A DNA stretch of 64,000 nt from Roseateles_B sp051857535 (GCF_051857535.1 NZ_JBPZGY010000004.1:425523-489522), one strand, 5' to 3'. Shown: positions 27,801 to 35,531, counted from the stretch's first letter. Numbers and translations: made by a program. The notes: generated from the letters alone by a model not told the origin.

Positions 27801-28016
27801 AGCTTCTACGACAGCATCGAGATCGCCAAGGACCGCATGTTCGCCAAGTTCGGCCGTCGTGCCGAGCGCTGGAATGCCTTCGTGGCCTTCGTGATGACTT
27901 TTGTCGAGGCTCTGCTGGCCCTGGTGATGGTGCGCGCGATCTACCGCCTGCTGGTGGTCAAGCCGCTGAACTGGTGGCGCCAGCGTGGTGCCACCAGCTT
28001 TGTACCGGTCGAGTGA
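24801..28016 (+). CDS. RND multidrug efflux permease (AcrB/HAE1-like)
   Basis: 1071 residues. Proton-driven exporter of the inner membrane with 12 helices and two large periplasmic loops. The N-terminal FLSNFSIKKPIATIVVIISLMALG helix and the TM4 motif GVLIDDAIVVRENIVRHME with the paired aspartates of the proton relay are clear, as are GLVAKNAILLLDAARQEE and the TM12 TLLVVPSFYD. About 70 residues follow the usual end and include an extra hydrophobic segment (FVMTFVEALLALVMVRAIY), so the C-terminus is longer than in AcrB. No outer-membrane partner gene is present. Substrate unknown. Confidence 0.92.
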   Translation: MFLSNFSIKKPIATIVVIISLMALGLMALNKLRVNSIPDVQEPMLFLSIAYPGASPDTVEREVVNRIEKSLQGLSGVRKVYSTSREGAAEFQLIFNFSKNLIEAADDVRNAIATVRYKLPVEMREPVLQRFDVSAQPVMQVSLSSTTQSHAEISHIAEDQLADKFRAINGVATVNVNGALHRELSVLLRAEKLREFNVSVTDVVAALRAQNISVPVGKVRGAMEDQSIRLQGRIERPADFQQVVVKRNGEESIRLGQLAQIEDGFAELSSFSVRNGHPNVGIAVTRSRDSSTVTVAKEVRKLVDQIAPTLPKGTTLEVTRDEGKESQENLNNVIHALVFGAGLTIAVVYVFLNSWRSTLITALSLPTSVIAAFIAVWLCGFTLNFMSLLGLSLAIGVLIDDAIVVRENIVRHMERGADRRTAALNGTAEIGLAVAATTFSIVAVFIPVGFMPGVSGEWFRPFGLTVVASVLVSLLISFTLDPMLSAYWGDPPHAHDAPRRGIGRVLERFNQWFDHQSDRYGQVIAWALHHRRWMAAFAVGSLVIAIVLAGKFLGTTFLPSSDAGMLMVNVRTPASSNLEYAKLKLEAAASLARSIPETVATNSRVTVSGGTIYVDLGKAKSRKRSAEEIAVDLRAKISRLVGAEYTVQSNLNNGGQKPVQIQFYGTDARRLLDISNDFIAKLREVKGAVDVGLSEQAPQDELQIELNRGLANSLGISVGDAAQALRVAFAGVEVGDWVDPTGETRDVAVRLHPQDRVDLSNIERLPVAVTGTNRMVPLEQIASIRMGRGPAQIEHANGKRTITVSANAHDRSPGEVTSDALKIAKAIDFPPGFGLELGGDSETQNEVFGAMFIALISGVGLMYLILVMQMGSFTAPLGVMLSLPLSLIGVVVALLLTNGTLNLMSFIGIIMLMGLVAKNAILLLDAARQEEAEGMDREEALMHAGRKRLRPILMTTFALIAGMLPVAIGVGDGGEFYRPMAVAIIGGTITSTLLTLLVVPSFYDSIEIAKDRMFAKFGRRAERWNAFVAFVMTFVEALLALVMVRAIYRLLVVKPLNWWRQRGATSFVPVE

Positions 28017-28043
28017 TCGCGTCAGTCATGGCGCCGGGCAGGC

Positions 28044-29471
28044 TCAGAGCAGCCGGCCCGGATTCAGGAGGCCCTGGGGATCCAGGGCCTTTTTTATGTG
28101 CCGCATCAGGGCCAGGGCGACAGGGTCCTTGGTCTGGGCCAACTGCTCGCGCTTGAGCTGCCCGATGCCGTGCTCGGCTGAGATCGAGCCGCCGCGCTGC
28201 AGCACGCGCTCGTAGACCAGGGCGTTGATGGCCGGCTCCTGGGCGCGCAGGAAGGCGGCAGGGTCCATGCCCGCGGGCGACTGCACGTTGAAGTGCAGGT
28301 TGCCGTCACCCAGATGGCCGAAGCAGACCAGGCGAACGCCGGGGCAGTGGGTCTGCAGGGCCGCCTCGCACTCTGCCACGAAGGCAGGGATGGCCGAGAT
28401 GGGCAGAGCGATGTCGTGCTTGATGTTGAGGCCTTCCTCGCTCTGCGCCAGCGGGATGCTCTCGCGCAGGTGCCAGAGCTGCTGCGCCTGGCTCATGGAC
28501 TGAGCCACGGCCGCGTCCAGGGCCTCGCCGGCCTCCAGGGCCTCGCCGAGGAGGCCTTCGAGCAGCTCGCGCGCATGGGCCTCGTCCTCGTGGTCGGACA
28601 GCTCCAGCAACACTGCCCAGGGTGCGCCGGCATCGTTGGCCAGAGGCTGGGGGATCTGCGGAAAATGGCGCCTTACCAGTTGCAGGCAGAAGCGGCTGAT
28701 CAGCTCGAAGCCCGTCAGCGTGGCGCCGGCCCGAGCCCGGGCGCGATTCAGCAAGGCCAGGGCGGCCTCCAGCGTGGGGCAGGACGCCAGCGCCGTCATG
28801 CAGGCCTGTGGGGCAGGGAAGAGCTTGAGTGTGGCGGCGGTGATCACGCCCAGCGTGCCTTCACTGCCAATGAAGAGGTCGCGCAGGTCGTAGCCGCTGT
28901 TGTCCTTGCGCAGGCCGGACAGGCCCTGCCAGACCTCGCCCTGCGGCGTCACCACCTCCAGCCCCAGGCACAGCTCGCGGGCATTGCCGTAGCGCAGCAC
29001 CTGGGTGCCACCAGCGTTGGTGGCGAGGTTGCCGCCGATGGTGCAGCTGCCCTCGGCGCCCAGGCTCAGGGGGAAGAGCAGGCCCGCCCCAGCCGCTGCG
29101 GCCTGGACCTCGGCCAGCAGGCAGCCGGCCTCGGCGGTGAGCGTCAGGTTGACCGGATCGACCTGGCGGATCTGGCGCAGGCGGCGTAGCGAGAGCAGCA
29201 ACTGCTCACCGCTGCTGTCCGGCACACCGCCACCGACCAGCCCGGTGTTGCCACCCTGCGGCACAAGGCTCACGCCCCGATCGGCACACAGGCGCACCAG
29301 CGACGCCACCTCGGCCGTGGTGCCAGGTCTTGCCACGGCCAGGGCGCGGCCGGCGTAGCGCTTGCGCCAGTCCTTCTCGTAGGCGTCCAGCCCTTCGCCG
29401 GTCAGCAGTTGCTCGACGCCGATCAGCTGGCGGGCCTGTGCCAGGAAGTCCTCGCGCTCAGGCCCGTTCAT
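28044..29471 (-). CDS. FAD-binding oxidase, GlcD / D-2-hydroxyacid dehydrogenase type
   Basis: 475 residues. N-terminal FAD-binding 4 (PCMH) domain with PQGGNTGLVGGG at 71-82 and LGAEGSCTIGGNLATNAGG; C-terminal FAD-oxidase domain with FGHLGDGNLHFNV and SAEHGIGQLKR. This set is shared by glycolate oxidase GlcD, D-lactate dehydrogenase and D-2-hydroxyglutarate dehydrogenase, so the exact substrate is open; the single-gene setting without glcE/glcF argues against glycolate oxidase. It follows the DUF2069 gene with no gap. The terminator for the facing efflux operon lies inside its 3' end. Confidence 0.85.
   Translation of the reverse strand: MNGPEREDFLAQARQLIGVEQLLTGEGLDAYEKDWRKRYAGRALAVARPGTTAEVASLVRLCADRGVSLVPQGGNTGLVGGGVPDSSGEQLLLSLRRLRQIRQVDPVNLTLTAEAGCLLAEVQAAAAGAGLLFPLSLGAEGSCTIGGNLATNAGGTQVLRYGNARELCLGLEVVTPQGEVWQGLSGLRKDNSGYDLRDLFIGSEGTLGVITAATLKLFPAPQACMTALASCPTLEAALALLNRARARAGATLTGFELISRFCLQLVRRHFPQIPQPLANDAGAPWAVLLELSDHEDEAHARELLEGLLGEALEAGEALDAAVAQSMSQAQQLWHLRESIPLAQSEEGLNIKHDIALPISAIPAFVAECEAALQTHCPGVRLVCFGHLGDGNLHFNVQSPAGMDPAAFLRAQEPAINALVYERVLQRGGSISAEHGIGQLKREQLAQTKDPVALALMRHIKKALDPQGLLNPGRLL
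28070..28095 (+). terminator. Rho-independent terminator of the RND operon inside the convergent oxidase gene
   Basis: A perfect 8-base stem GGCCCTGG/CCAGGGCC with loop GGAT is followed by six T. It lies 53 bases after the permease stop but within the coding end of the opposite-strand oxidase, where the antisense codons read KALDPQGLL. Confidence 0.8.
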
Positions 29472-29891
29472 TCAGGCCTCCGGCTGCGCATTCGCCGCAC
29501 GGGCGGCCGCCAGGCGCTGGCGCACCTGCATCGAGCAGGCCACGAAGATCAGCACGCCCAGCAAGACCTCCAGGCCCGCCAGCCAGGCGGAGAGCCCTCG
29601 GTCGCTGGTGGCTCGCACCAGGCCTTCGGCCACGTAGAGCCAGACCATGAGGCTCAGCCAGCGGAAGGTGTAGAGCCGGTAGCGCCACAGCCCCGCCAGG
29701 GGCACCAGCAGGGGCAGGGCCTTGATGGCCAGGGTGCCGCGGCCCACCGGGGCCAGCCACAGCTCCCAGGCCAGGCACAGCACGAACAGCGCCAGCAGAC
29801 TGTAGAAGGCCAGGTTGCGCGACAGCGTCTCGGCGCTGCTGGGCGCCGCGCGGGGCGTCGGGGGCAGGGGGGCGGTGGGGTGGCTTGACAT
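29472..29891 (-). CDS. DUF2069 family membrane protein
   Basis: 139 residues with three to four hydrophobic segments (NLAFYSLLALFVLCLAWELW, LPLLVPLAGLWRYRLYTFRWLSLMVWLY, and WLAGLEVLLGVLIFVACSM). The RLYTFRWLSLMVWLYVAEG stretch fits DUF2069, a small inner-membrane family of unknown function. The start at 29891 overlaps the divergent upstream region; a TATGAT box ends 7 bases before it, so the mRNA may be leaderless. Longer upstream frames lie antisense to yihY and are not used. Confidence 0.78.
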   Translation of the reverse strand: MSSHPTAPLPPTPRAAPSSAETLSRNLAFYSLLALFVLCLAWELWLAPVGRGTLAIKALPLLVPLAGLWRYRLYTFRWLSLMVWLYVAEGLVRATSDRGLSAWLAGLEVLLGVLIFVACSMQVRQRLAAARAANAQPEA

Positions 29892-29892
29892 G

Positions 29893-29910
29893 GCTGGCAT
29901 CATAGCCAGC
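29893..29910. promoter_or_regulatory. Palindrome filling the DUF2069/yihY divergent gap
   Basis: GCTGGC-ATCATA-GCCAGC has perfect 6-base arms. On the minus strand the centre reads TATGAT, a good -10 hexamer that would place transcription start at the ATG of the DUF2069 gene. The symmetric arms could be an operator. Confidence 0.45.
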
Positions 29911-31191
29911 ATGAGTGAAGAGAGCCGCAACGAGAGCCGAGACCAGGGCCGCCAGGACAGCCCCCGCCGCCAGGAGGGCGGCATCCACAACCCCATCGCC
30001 CTGATCCACGGGTTCTTTGACGAATTCATCAGCTGGCCCTGGCTGCAGACTCTGCAGACCTTCAAGGTGCGATTCAAGGAAGAGCGTCTGGGCCTCACCG
30101 CGGGCAGCCTGACCTTCACCACACTGATCTCGCTGGTGCCCCTGTTGACGGTGATGCTGGCCCTGTTCACGGCCTTTCCCATGTTCTCGGCCTTTCAGGC
30201 GGCCCTGGAGAAGTACTTCCTCAAGAGCCTGATCCCGCCCAATATCGCCAAGCCGGTGCTGGCCTCGCTGACCCAGTTCGCGGCCAAGGCCAACAAACTC
30301 GGCGTGGTGGGCCTGGTCGCGCTGGGCTTCTCGGCCAGCGCGATGATGCTCACCATTGACCGAACCCTCAACGCCATCTGGCGGGTGCAGAAGCCGCGGC
30401 CCATCGCGCAGCGGGTGCTGGTCTACTGGGCAGCCATGACGCTGTGCCCGCTGCTGCTGGGCGGCAGCCTCACGCTCACCAGCTATGCCATCTCCGCAGG
30501 CCAGGGCTTGGTGGACAAGTTGCCCCAGGGGCTCTCCGTGGTGCTCAACAGCATGGACGTGGTGGTGCTGGCCGCCGCCATGGCCGCGCTGTTCCACTAC
30601 GTGCCCAACACGCATGTGCGCTGGCGCCATGCCATCCTGGGCGGGGTCTTCGTGGCGCTGGCCTTCACGCTCGCCAAGGGTCTGCTGGCCTGGTACGTGA
30701 AGCAGGTGCCGACCTTCTCGACGCTTTATGGCGCCTTCGCGACGGTGCCCATCTTCCTGATCTGGATCTATGTGGCCTGGGCCATCGTGCTGCTGGGCGC
30801 CATCCTGGCGGCCAATGCGCCGGCGCTCACCCACAAGATGCTGCGGCGGCGGGACGCCCCGGGCCTGGCCTTCGAGCTGGCCCTGGAGGTGATCCGCGAG
30901 TTGCGCCGCGCGCGCGATGCAGGGGAGGGCGGGGCCAGCAGCCTGGCCCTGGCCACAGCGCTGCGGGTGGATGCCCTGCAGCTGGAACCCGTGGTGGACA
31001 CCCTCATCGCGATGAGCCTGGTCGGCCGTCTGGAAGAAGCCGGCGCCCAGCGCCTGACCTTGCTGTGCGAGCCCACCCACACGCCGGCCGCGCCGCTGAT
31101 CAGGCAACTGCTGGCCGAGCACAGCGAGTCCCTGGCCCTGCTCTGGGCCCGCAGCGACTGGACGCGGATCCGCCTGTCCGAGCTGCTCTGA
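29911..31191 (+). CDS. YihY/virulence factor BrkB family membrane protein
   Basis: 426 residues. Six membrane helices between about residues 50 and 300 match the YihY family (formerly called RNase BN, a name now given to a different protein). Family marks: ERLGLTAGSLTFTTLISLVPLLTVMLALF, SASAMMLTIDRTLNAIWRV, and WIYVAWAIVLLGAILAAN. The C-terminal 130 residues are soluble and resemble a winged-helix fold. Function is not established. An in-frame ATG at 29890 would add seven residues and overlap the divergent start codon; 29911 is preferred but not certain. Confidence 0.85.
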   Translation: MSEESRNESRDQGRQDSPRRQEGGIHNPIALIHGFFDEFISWPWLQTLQTFKVRFKEERLGLTAGSLTFTTLISLVPLLTVMLALFTAFPMFSAFQAALEKYFLKSLIPPNIAKPVLASLTQFAAKANKLGVVGLVALGFSASAMMLTIDRTLNAIWRVQKPRPIAQRVLVYWAAMTLCPLLLGGSLTLTSYAISAGQGLVDKLPQGLSVVLNSMDVVVLAAAMAALFHYVPNTHVRWRHAILGGVFVALAFTLAKGLLAWYVKQVPTFSTLYGAFATVPIFLIWIYVAWAIVLLGAILAANAPALTHKMLRRRDAPGLAFELALEVIRELRRARDAGEGGASSLALATALRVDALQLEPVVDTLIAMSLVGRLEEAGAQRLTLLCEPTHTPAAPLIRQLLAEHSESLALLWARSDWTRIRLSELL

Positions 31192-31255
31192 GCGCCTTCG
31201 CCCGATCGCCAGGGAATGCCGGGGAGGAAAGCCCGGGCTGCACCAAGTCTTCTTG

Positions 31256-31270
31256 AGCCCCTCGGGGGCT
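31256..31270. terminator. Hairpin between convergent yihY and the XRE-cupin gene
   Basis: AGCCCC-TCG-GGGGCT, a 6-base GC stem with a wider CTTC/GAAG frame around it. There is no T run on either strand, so it is at best a weak bidirectional terminator. Confidence 0.3.
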
Positions 31271-31296
31271 GGCATGAAGTGACAGGTCAGGGGCGC

Positions 31297-31875
31297 TCAG
31301 GGATGGATGACCACCAGCAGCGCCGTCGCGGCCTGCTTGCCGGTGTTGCGGATGGCATGCGGGCCGTCCACGGCATAGCGCGCCGTCTCGCCGGTCTTGA
31401 GCTTCTGCGTGGTGTTGCCGGCCGAGACCTCCAACTGGCCCCCCAGCACGCTGAGGTGCTCGCGCGAGCCCGGCTCATGGGCACCGGATTCCAGCGCACC
31501 GCCGGGCTGCACAGTCAGCTCGTACCACTCGAACTGGCCAGCCATGTCGATGGGGCCCAGGATGCGCAGCAGGCACTTGCCATCCGGGCTGCTCATGCCG
31601 GGAATGCCATGGGCCGGCACCACCTCGATGGCCGGCGCGGCAGGCTTCTCGCCGCCCAGCAGTTCCGACAGCTCCACCCGCAGGGCATTGGCCAGGCGCC
31701 ACACCACCGCCACGGTGGGATTGGCCTGGTTTCGCTCGATCTGCGAGAGCATGCTCTTGGACACGCCGGCCCGGCGCGAGAGCTCGTCCAGCGAGAGGCC
31801 CTGGGCCTGGCGCAGCGACTGCAGGGTGGCGCCGACGCGCGGCGGTTCAAGGCTGTCGGGATGCGGGACGGACAT
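31297..31875 (-). CDS. XRE-cupin transcriptional regulator
   Basis: 192 residues. The N-terminal XRE helix-turn-helix lies at about 18-72 (LRQAQGLSLDELSRRAGVSKSMLSQIERNQANPTVAVVWRLA) and a small cupin sensor domain at about 110-190. Such regulators bind a small molecule in the cupin barrel. It is divergent from kbl-tdh across a gap with two palindromes, so it most likely controls threonine degradation; this is inference from position. ATG at 31875 has AAGG 9 bases upstream; a longer frame to 31950 would cover the promoter region and is rejected. Confidence 0.88.
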   Translation of the reverse strand: MSVPHPDSLEPPRVGATLQSLRQAQGLSLDELSRRAGVSKSMLSQIERNQANPTVAVVWRLANALRVELSELLGGEKPAAPAIEVVPAHGIPGMSSPDGKCLLRILGPIDMAGQFEWYELTVQPGGALESGAHEPGSREHLSVLGGQLEVSAGNTTQKLKTGETARYAVDGPHAIRNTGKQAATALLVVIHP

Positions 31876-31917
31876 GGGAGCGACCTTCAGAAGAGCCTGC
31901 AGTGCGAGCTGGTTCAC

Positions 31918-31971
31918 TTGACCCTGGGATGCAATTCCCAGATACTGCACGAAAGTTCGATATAGTGAACT
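31918..31971 (+). promoter_or_regulatory. kbl promoter with two palindromic operator candidates
   Basis: TTGACC (31918-31923) and GATACT (31941-31946) are separated by 17 bases, a good sigma70 pair. A palindrome CTGGGA-N6-TCCCAG (31924-31941) fills the spacer. A second, AGTTCnnTATAnnGAACT (31954-31971), starts about where transcription should begin. Both are well placed for repression by the adjacent XRE-cupin protein. Confidence 0.6.
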
Positions 31972-32009
31972 GAATTCGATTTAACGGATTGTGCCCCAGG
32001 AGACCGAAC

Positions 32010-33215
32010 ATGGCCAATGCTGAAGACTTCTACGCCCACCTGCGCAGCGAACTGCAGTCCATCCGCGAGGCCGGCCTCTTCAAGAACGAGCGCATCATCA
32101 CCAGCCACCAGGGCGCCGTGGTGCAGACGAATGAGGGCCGCGAGGTGATCAACCTCTGTGCCAACAACTACCTGGGCCTGTCCTCGCACCCCAAGGTGAT
32201 CGAGGCCGCCCACGAGGCGCTGCGCACCCATGGCTACGGCCTCTCCAGCGTGCGCTTCATCTGCGGCACCCAGGACATCCACAAGACCCTGGAGCAGCGC
32301 ATCGCCCGCTTCCTGGGCACCGAGGACACCATCCTCTACGCGGCCGCCTTCGACGCCAACGGCGGCCTCTTCGAGCCCCTGCTGGGCGAGCAGGACGCCA
32401 TCATCAGCGACGAGCTGAACCACGCCTCCATCATCGACGGCATCCGCCTGTGCAAGGCCAAGCGGTTCCGCTACAAGCACAACGACCTGGCTGACCTCGA
32501 AGCCCAGCTGCAGGCAGCAGACGCAGCCGGCGCGCGCTTCAAGCTGGTCTTCACCGATGGCGTCTTCTCCATGGACGGCACCATTGCCCAGCTGGACAAG
32601 ATCCGCGAGATCTGCGACCGCCACGGCGCGCTGCTGGGCATCGATGAATGCCATGCCAGCGGCTTCCTGGGCAAGACCGGCCGCGGCACGCACGAGCATC
32701 GCGGCGTCTTCGGCAAGATCGACATCATCACCGGCACCCTGGGCAAGGCCCTGGGCGGCGCCTCGGGCGGCTTCACCACCGGCCGCAAGGAAGTGATCGA
32801 GCTGCTGCGCCAGCGTTCGCGCCCCTATCTCTTCTCCAACACCGTGGCACCCAGCATCGTGGGCGGCTCCATCGCCGTGCTGGACATCCTGGAGGGCTCC
32901 ACCGAGCTGCGCGACAAGCTGGAGGCCAACACCGCCTACTTCCGCGAGGCCATCCAGGCCGCCGGTTTCGAGATCAAGCCCGGCACCCACCCCATCACGC
33001 CCATCATGGTCTATGACGCGGTCAAGGCGCAGCAGCTCAGCGCGCGCCTGCTGGAGCTGGGCGTCTATGCCGTGGGCTTCTTCTACCCGGTGGTGCCCAA
33101 GGGCCAGGCCCGCATCCGCGTGCAGATCTCGGCCGTGCACGAACGCCACCATCTCGAGAAGGCCGTGGCCGCCTTCACGCAGGCCGGGCGCGAGCTGGGC
33201 CTCATCCCGGCCTGA
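32010..33215 (+). CDS. kbl: Glycine C-acetyltransferase (2-amino-3-ketobutyrate CoA ligase)
   Basis: 401 residues, PLP enzyme of the alpha-oxoamine synthase family. It cleaves 2-amino-3-oxobutyrate with CoA to glycine and acetyl-CoA, the second step of threonine degradation. NLCANNYLGLSSHP, DECHASGFLGKTGRGT and the PLP-lysine motif GTLGKALGGASGG are clear. AGGAG lies 7 bases before the ATG at 32010; an upstream in-frame ATG at 31989 is not preceded by such a site. The tdh gene follows after 49 bases. Confidence 0.96.
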   Translation: MANAEDFYAHLRSELQSIREAGLFKNERIITSHQGAVVQTNEGREVINLCANNYLGLSSHPKVIEAAHEALRTHGYGLSSVRFICGTQDIHKTLEQRIARFLGTEDTILYAAAFDANGGLFEPLLGEQDAIISDELNHASIIDGIRLCKAKRFRYKHNDLADLEAQLQAADAAGARFKLVFTDGVFSMDGTIAQLDKIREICDRHGALLGIDECHASGFLGKTGRGTHEHRGVFGKIDIITGTLGKALGGASGGFTTGRKEVIELLRQRSRPYLFSNTVAPSIVGGSIAVLDILEGSTELRDKLEANTAYFREAIQAAGFEIKPGTHPITPIMVYDAVKAQQLSARLLELGVYAVGFFYPVVPKGQARIRVQISAVHERHHLEKAVAAFTQAGRELGLIPA

Positions 33216-33264
33216 ACCCGGCCGCCAGACCCCGACTTCCGCAGTACCCCTCAAGAGCCCACCC

Positions 33265-34218
33265 ATGAGCCGCCAAACCAAGATCCTCATCATCGGCGCC
33301 AATGGCCAGATCGGCACCGAGCTGGCGCAAGAGCTGGCCCTTCGTCATGGCAATGCCAACGTCATCACCAGCGACCTCGCCCCCGAGGGTCGCGTGAAGT
33401 CGCTGACGCACGAGATGCTGGATGCCACCGATGGCGCCGCCATCGCCGCTGCCGTGAAGCGCCATGAGATCACGCAGATCTATCTGCTTGCCGCTGCGCT
33501 GTCGGCCACGGGCGAGAAGCACCCCATGTGGGCCTGGGACCTCAACATGAAGGGCCTGCTCAATGTCCTGGAGCTGGCCCGCACGCAGAAGCTGGACCGC
33601 ATCTTCTGGCCCAGCTCCATCGCCGCCTTCGGCCCCAGCACGCCGGCTGTGATGACGCCGCAAAGCACGGTGATGGACCCCACCACCGTCTACGGCATCT
33701 CCAAGCAAGCCGGCGAACGCTGGTGTGCCTGGTACCACGCCAAGCACGGCGTGGATGTGCGCAGCCTGCGCTACCCGGGCCTGATCAGCTACAAGACCCC
33801 GCCCGGCGGCGGCACGACAGACTATGCCGTGGACATCTTCCACAGCGCGCTGAAGGCCGGCAGCTACAGCTGCTTCCTGGAAGAGGGGCAGGCCTTGCCC
33901 ATGATGTACATGCCTGACGCCCTGCGAGCCACCATCGAGCTGATGGAGGCCCCGGCCGAGGCCATCACCGAGCGCGGCTCCTACAACCTGGCAGGCTGCA
34001 GCTTCACGCCGGCCGAGATCGCTGCCGAGATCCGCCGCCGCATTCCCGGCTTCCAGATCAGCTACGCGCCCGACTTCCGCCAGCAGATCGCCGCCAGCTG
34101 GCCGCAGTCCATTGACGACAGCGTGGCCCGGCGCGACTGGGGCTGGAAGCCGCAGTTCGACCTCTCGGCCATGGTCGATGACATGCTTGTCAACCTCAAG
34201 CCGCTGCTGCAGGCCTGA
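33265..34218 (+). CDS. L-threonine 3-dehydrogenase, SDR/epimerase type
   Basis: 317 residues with the extended SDR fold. GANGQIG (G11, G14, G17) binds NAD and YGISKQAGERW supplies the catalytic Tyr and Lys. LRYPGLISYKTPPGGGTTDYAVDIF is the signature of the UDP-galactose-epimerase-like threonine dehydrogenases known from some bacteria, archaea and animals, in place of the zinc MDR enzyme of E. coli. It oxidises threonine to 2-amino-3-oxobutyrate, the substrate of Kbl just upstream. The ATG at 33265 begins the Rossmann strand; longer frames overlap kbl. Confidence 0.92.
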   Translation: MSRQTKILIIGANGQIGTELAQELALRHGNANVITSDLAPEGRVKSLTHEMLDATDGAAIAAAVKRHEITQIYLLAAALSATGEKHPMWAWDLNMKGLLNVLELARTQKLDRIFWPSSIAAFGPSTPAVMTPQSTVMDPTTVYGISKQAGERWCAWYHAKHGVDVRSLRYPGLISYKTPPGGGTTDYAVDIFHSALKAGSYSCFLEEGQALPMMYMPDALRATIELMEAPAEAITERGSYNLAGCSFTPAEIAAEIRRRIPGFQISYAPDFRQQIAASWPQSIDDSVARRDWGWKPQFDLSAMVDDMLVNLKPLLQA

Positions 34219-34301
34219 ACCAGACGGCAAGGCATACGGCGCTCCCGCTTCCGTGCAGGGCTGCTCACCGAAGCCGGCACGGCAACTGCTAAGCTGGGCC
34301 C

Positions 34302-35180
34302 ATGGTTCAAAGCCAGCGGATCTGCGACACCAGGGGGCAATGGCCTCGCTTCGGCGCCCGGCAACTGGCGCTGGGCCTGGTGATGACGGCTCTGCTCGCC
34401 GCGCCGGCCCATGCTGGCGAAGCTGCCACCCCGCCGAAGCCCGACGAGCCACGCTACCTGCTGGGCCTGCGCGTCTCCCGCGGTTCCGAATACCCCGGTT
34501 CGCGCCGACAGGAGCAAGGCCTGACCCCCTTGTGGGCGCTCTACTGGGGGCGCTGGCGCATCACCACCGCCGGCACCGGGGCGATGATGGGCTTTGGCTC
34601 CGACGCCGCCGGCCCGGGGCCCGGGGCCTCGCGTGACTGGCTGCGAGGCGAGCACTGGAAGCTGGGCCTGGGCCTGCGCATCGACAGCGGCCGCAACAGT
34701 GACCAGGCCGCGATCACCCGGGGCCTGCCCGACGTGCCACGGACCCTGCGAGGCCGCCTGCAGTTGCAGGTCGAGCTGAGCCCGCAGTGGACCCTCAGCG
34801 CCGCCTGTTCGCCCGATCTGCTGAACCACCGTGGCGGTACAGAGTGCAGTGTGGACTTCAGCCGCAGCCTCTATCGCAGCGGACATGCCTCGCTTGCACT
34901 GGGGCTGGGATTGTCGGCCTCCGATCGGCGCCACTTGCAGAGCTACTTCGGTGTGCCCGAGGGCAGCGAGGCCGCCGAACGGCTGGGCCGTAGCTATGCG
35001 CCTGGCAGCGGCTTGACGCAGGGCTACGTCAACCTCAGCTACATGCAGGCCCTGAGCCCGCGATGGGTGCTGGTGGCCAGCTGGAGTGAAGGGCGGCTGC
35101 TGGATGCGGCCGCTGCCAGCCCCCTCGTGCAGACGCGGCGCCAGCCCGGCCTGTCCGTGGGCTTGGCGTACCGGCACTGA
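34302..35180 (+). CDS. MipA/OmpV family outer-membrane protein
   Basis: 292 residues. A signal peptide (hydrophobic stretch LALGLVMTALLAAPAHA, cleavage near residue 38) precedes alternating beta strands typical of an outer-membrane barrel, ending in aromatic/His (GLAYRH). The YLLGLRVSRGSEYPGSRRQEQGLTPLW start of the mature part fits MipA/OmpV, a family named for a murein-hydrolase scaffold but often a porin of unknown cargo. The stop codon lies in the first copy of a 12-base triplicated sequence. Confidence 0.78.
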   Translation: MVQSQRICDTRGQWPRFGARQLALGLVMTALLAAPAHAGEAATPPKPDEPRYLLGLRVSRGSEYPGSRRQEQGLTPLWALYWGRWRITTAGTGAMMGFGSDAAGPGPGASRDWLRGEHWKLGLGLRIDSGRNSDQAAITRGLPDVPRTLRGRLQLQVELSPQWTLSAACSPDLLNHRGGTECSVDFSRSLYRSGHASLALGLGLSASDRRHLQSYFGVPEGSEAAERLGRSYAPGSGLTQGYVNLSYMQALSPRWVLVASWSEGRLLDAAAASPLVQTRRQPGLSVGLAYRH

Positions 35181-35206
35181 GCCCGGCACTGCGCCCGGCA
35201 CTGCGC
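35171..35206 (+). repeat. Three tandem copies of a 12-base unit across the mipA-like stop codon
   Basis: CCGGCACTGAGC, CCGGCACTGCGC and CCGGCACTGCGC follow one another exactly. The first copy contains the TGA stop of the preceding gene; the other copies read CTGCGC at that place. Confidence 0.75.
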
Positions 35207-35213
35207 TTGCTGC

Positions 35214-35531
35214 TCAGAAGGAGATGCGGCCGGTCCAGATCTCCCAGTACATGCGCCAGTCGCCCATGAAGCTCCATAGGGGGCGGCGAAAGCTGGCGGG
35301 CTTGTTCTTCTCGAAGCCGAAGTGACCGATCCAGGCAAAGCCGTAGCCGCATAGCAGTCCGGCCAGCAGCCATAGCGGCTGGCCTGTCACCAGCAGCAAG
35401 CACAGGCACAGCAGGGCCAGGCTGGAGCCCAGGAAGTGCAGGCGGCGGCAGGTCCTGTTGCTGTGCTCGCCCAGGTAGAAGGGGTAGAACTCGGCAAAGC
35501 TGCGGATGGAGGCGAGGGCGTCCTGGGCCAT
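35214..35531 (-). CDS. Mpo1-like / DUF962 family membrane protein
   Basis: 105 residues with two membrane helices. The SFAEFYPFYLGEHSNRTCRRLHFLGSSL start and the HFGFEKNKPASF motif with its His and Glu are the DUF962 marks. The yeast member Mpo1 is an iron-dependent dioxygenase of 2-hydroxy fatty acid breakdown; in bacteria the role is unproven. GGAG lies 7 bases before the ATG. Its upstream region, on the same strand, contains an 8-base tandem repeat. Confidence 0.85.
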   Translation of the reverse strand: MAQDALASIRSFAEFYPFYLGEHSNRTCRRLHFLGSSLALLCLCLLLVTGQPLWLLAGLLCGYGFAWIGHFGFEKNKPASFRRPLWSFMGDWRMYWEIWTGRISF

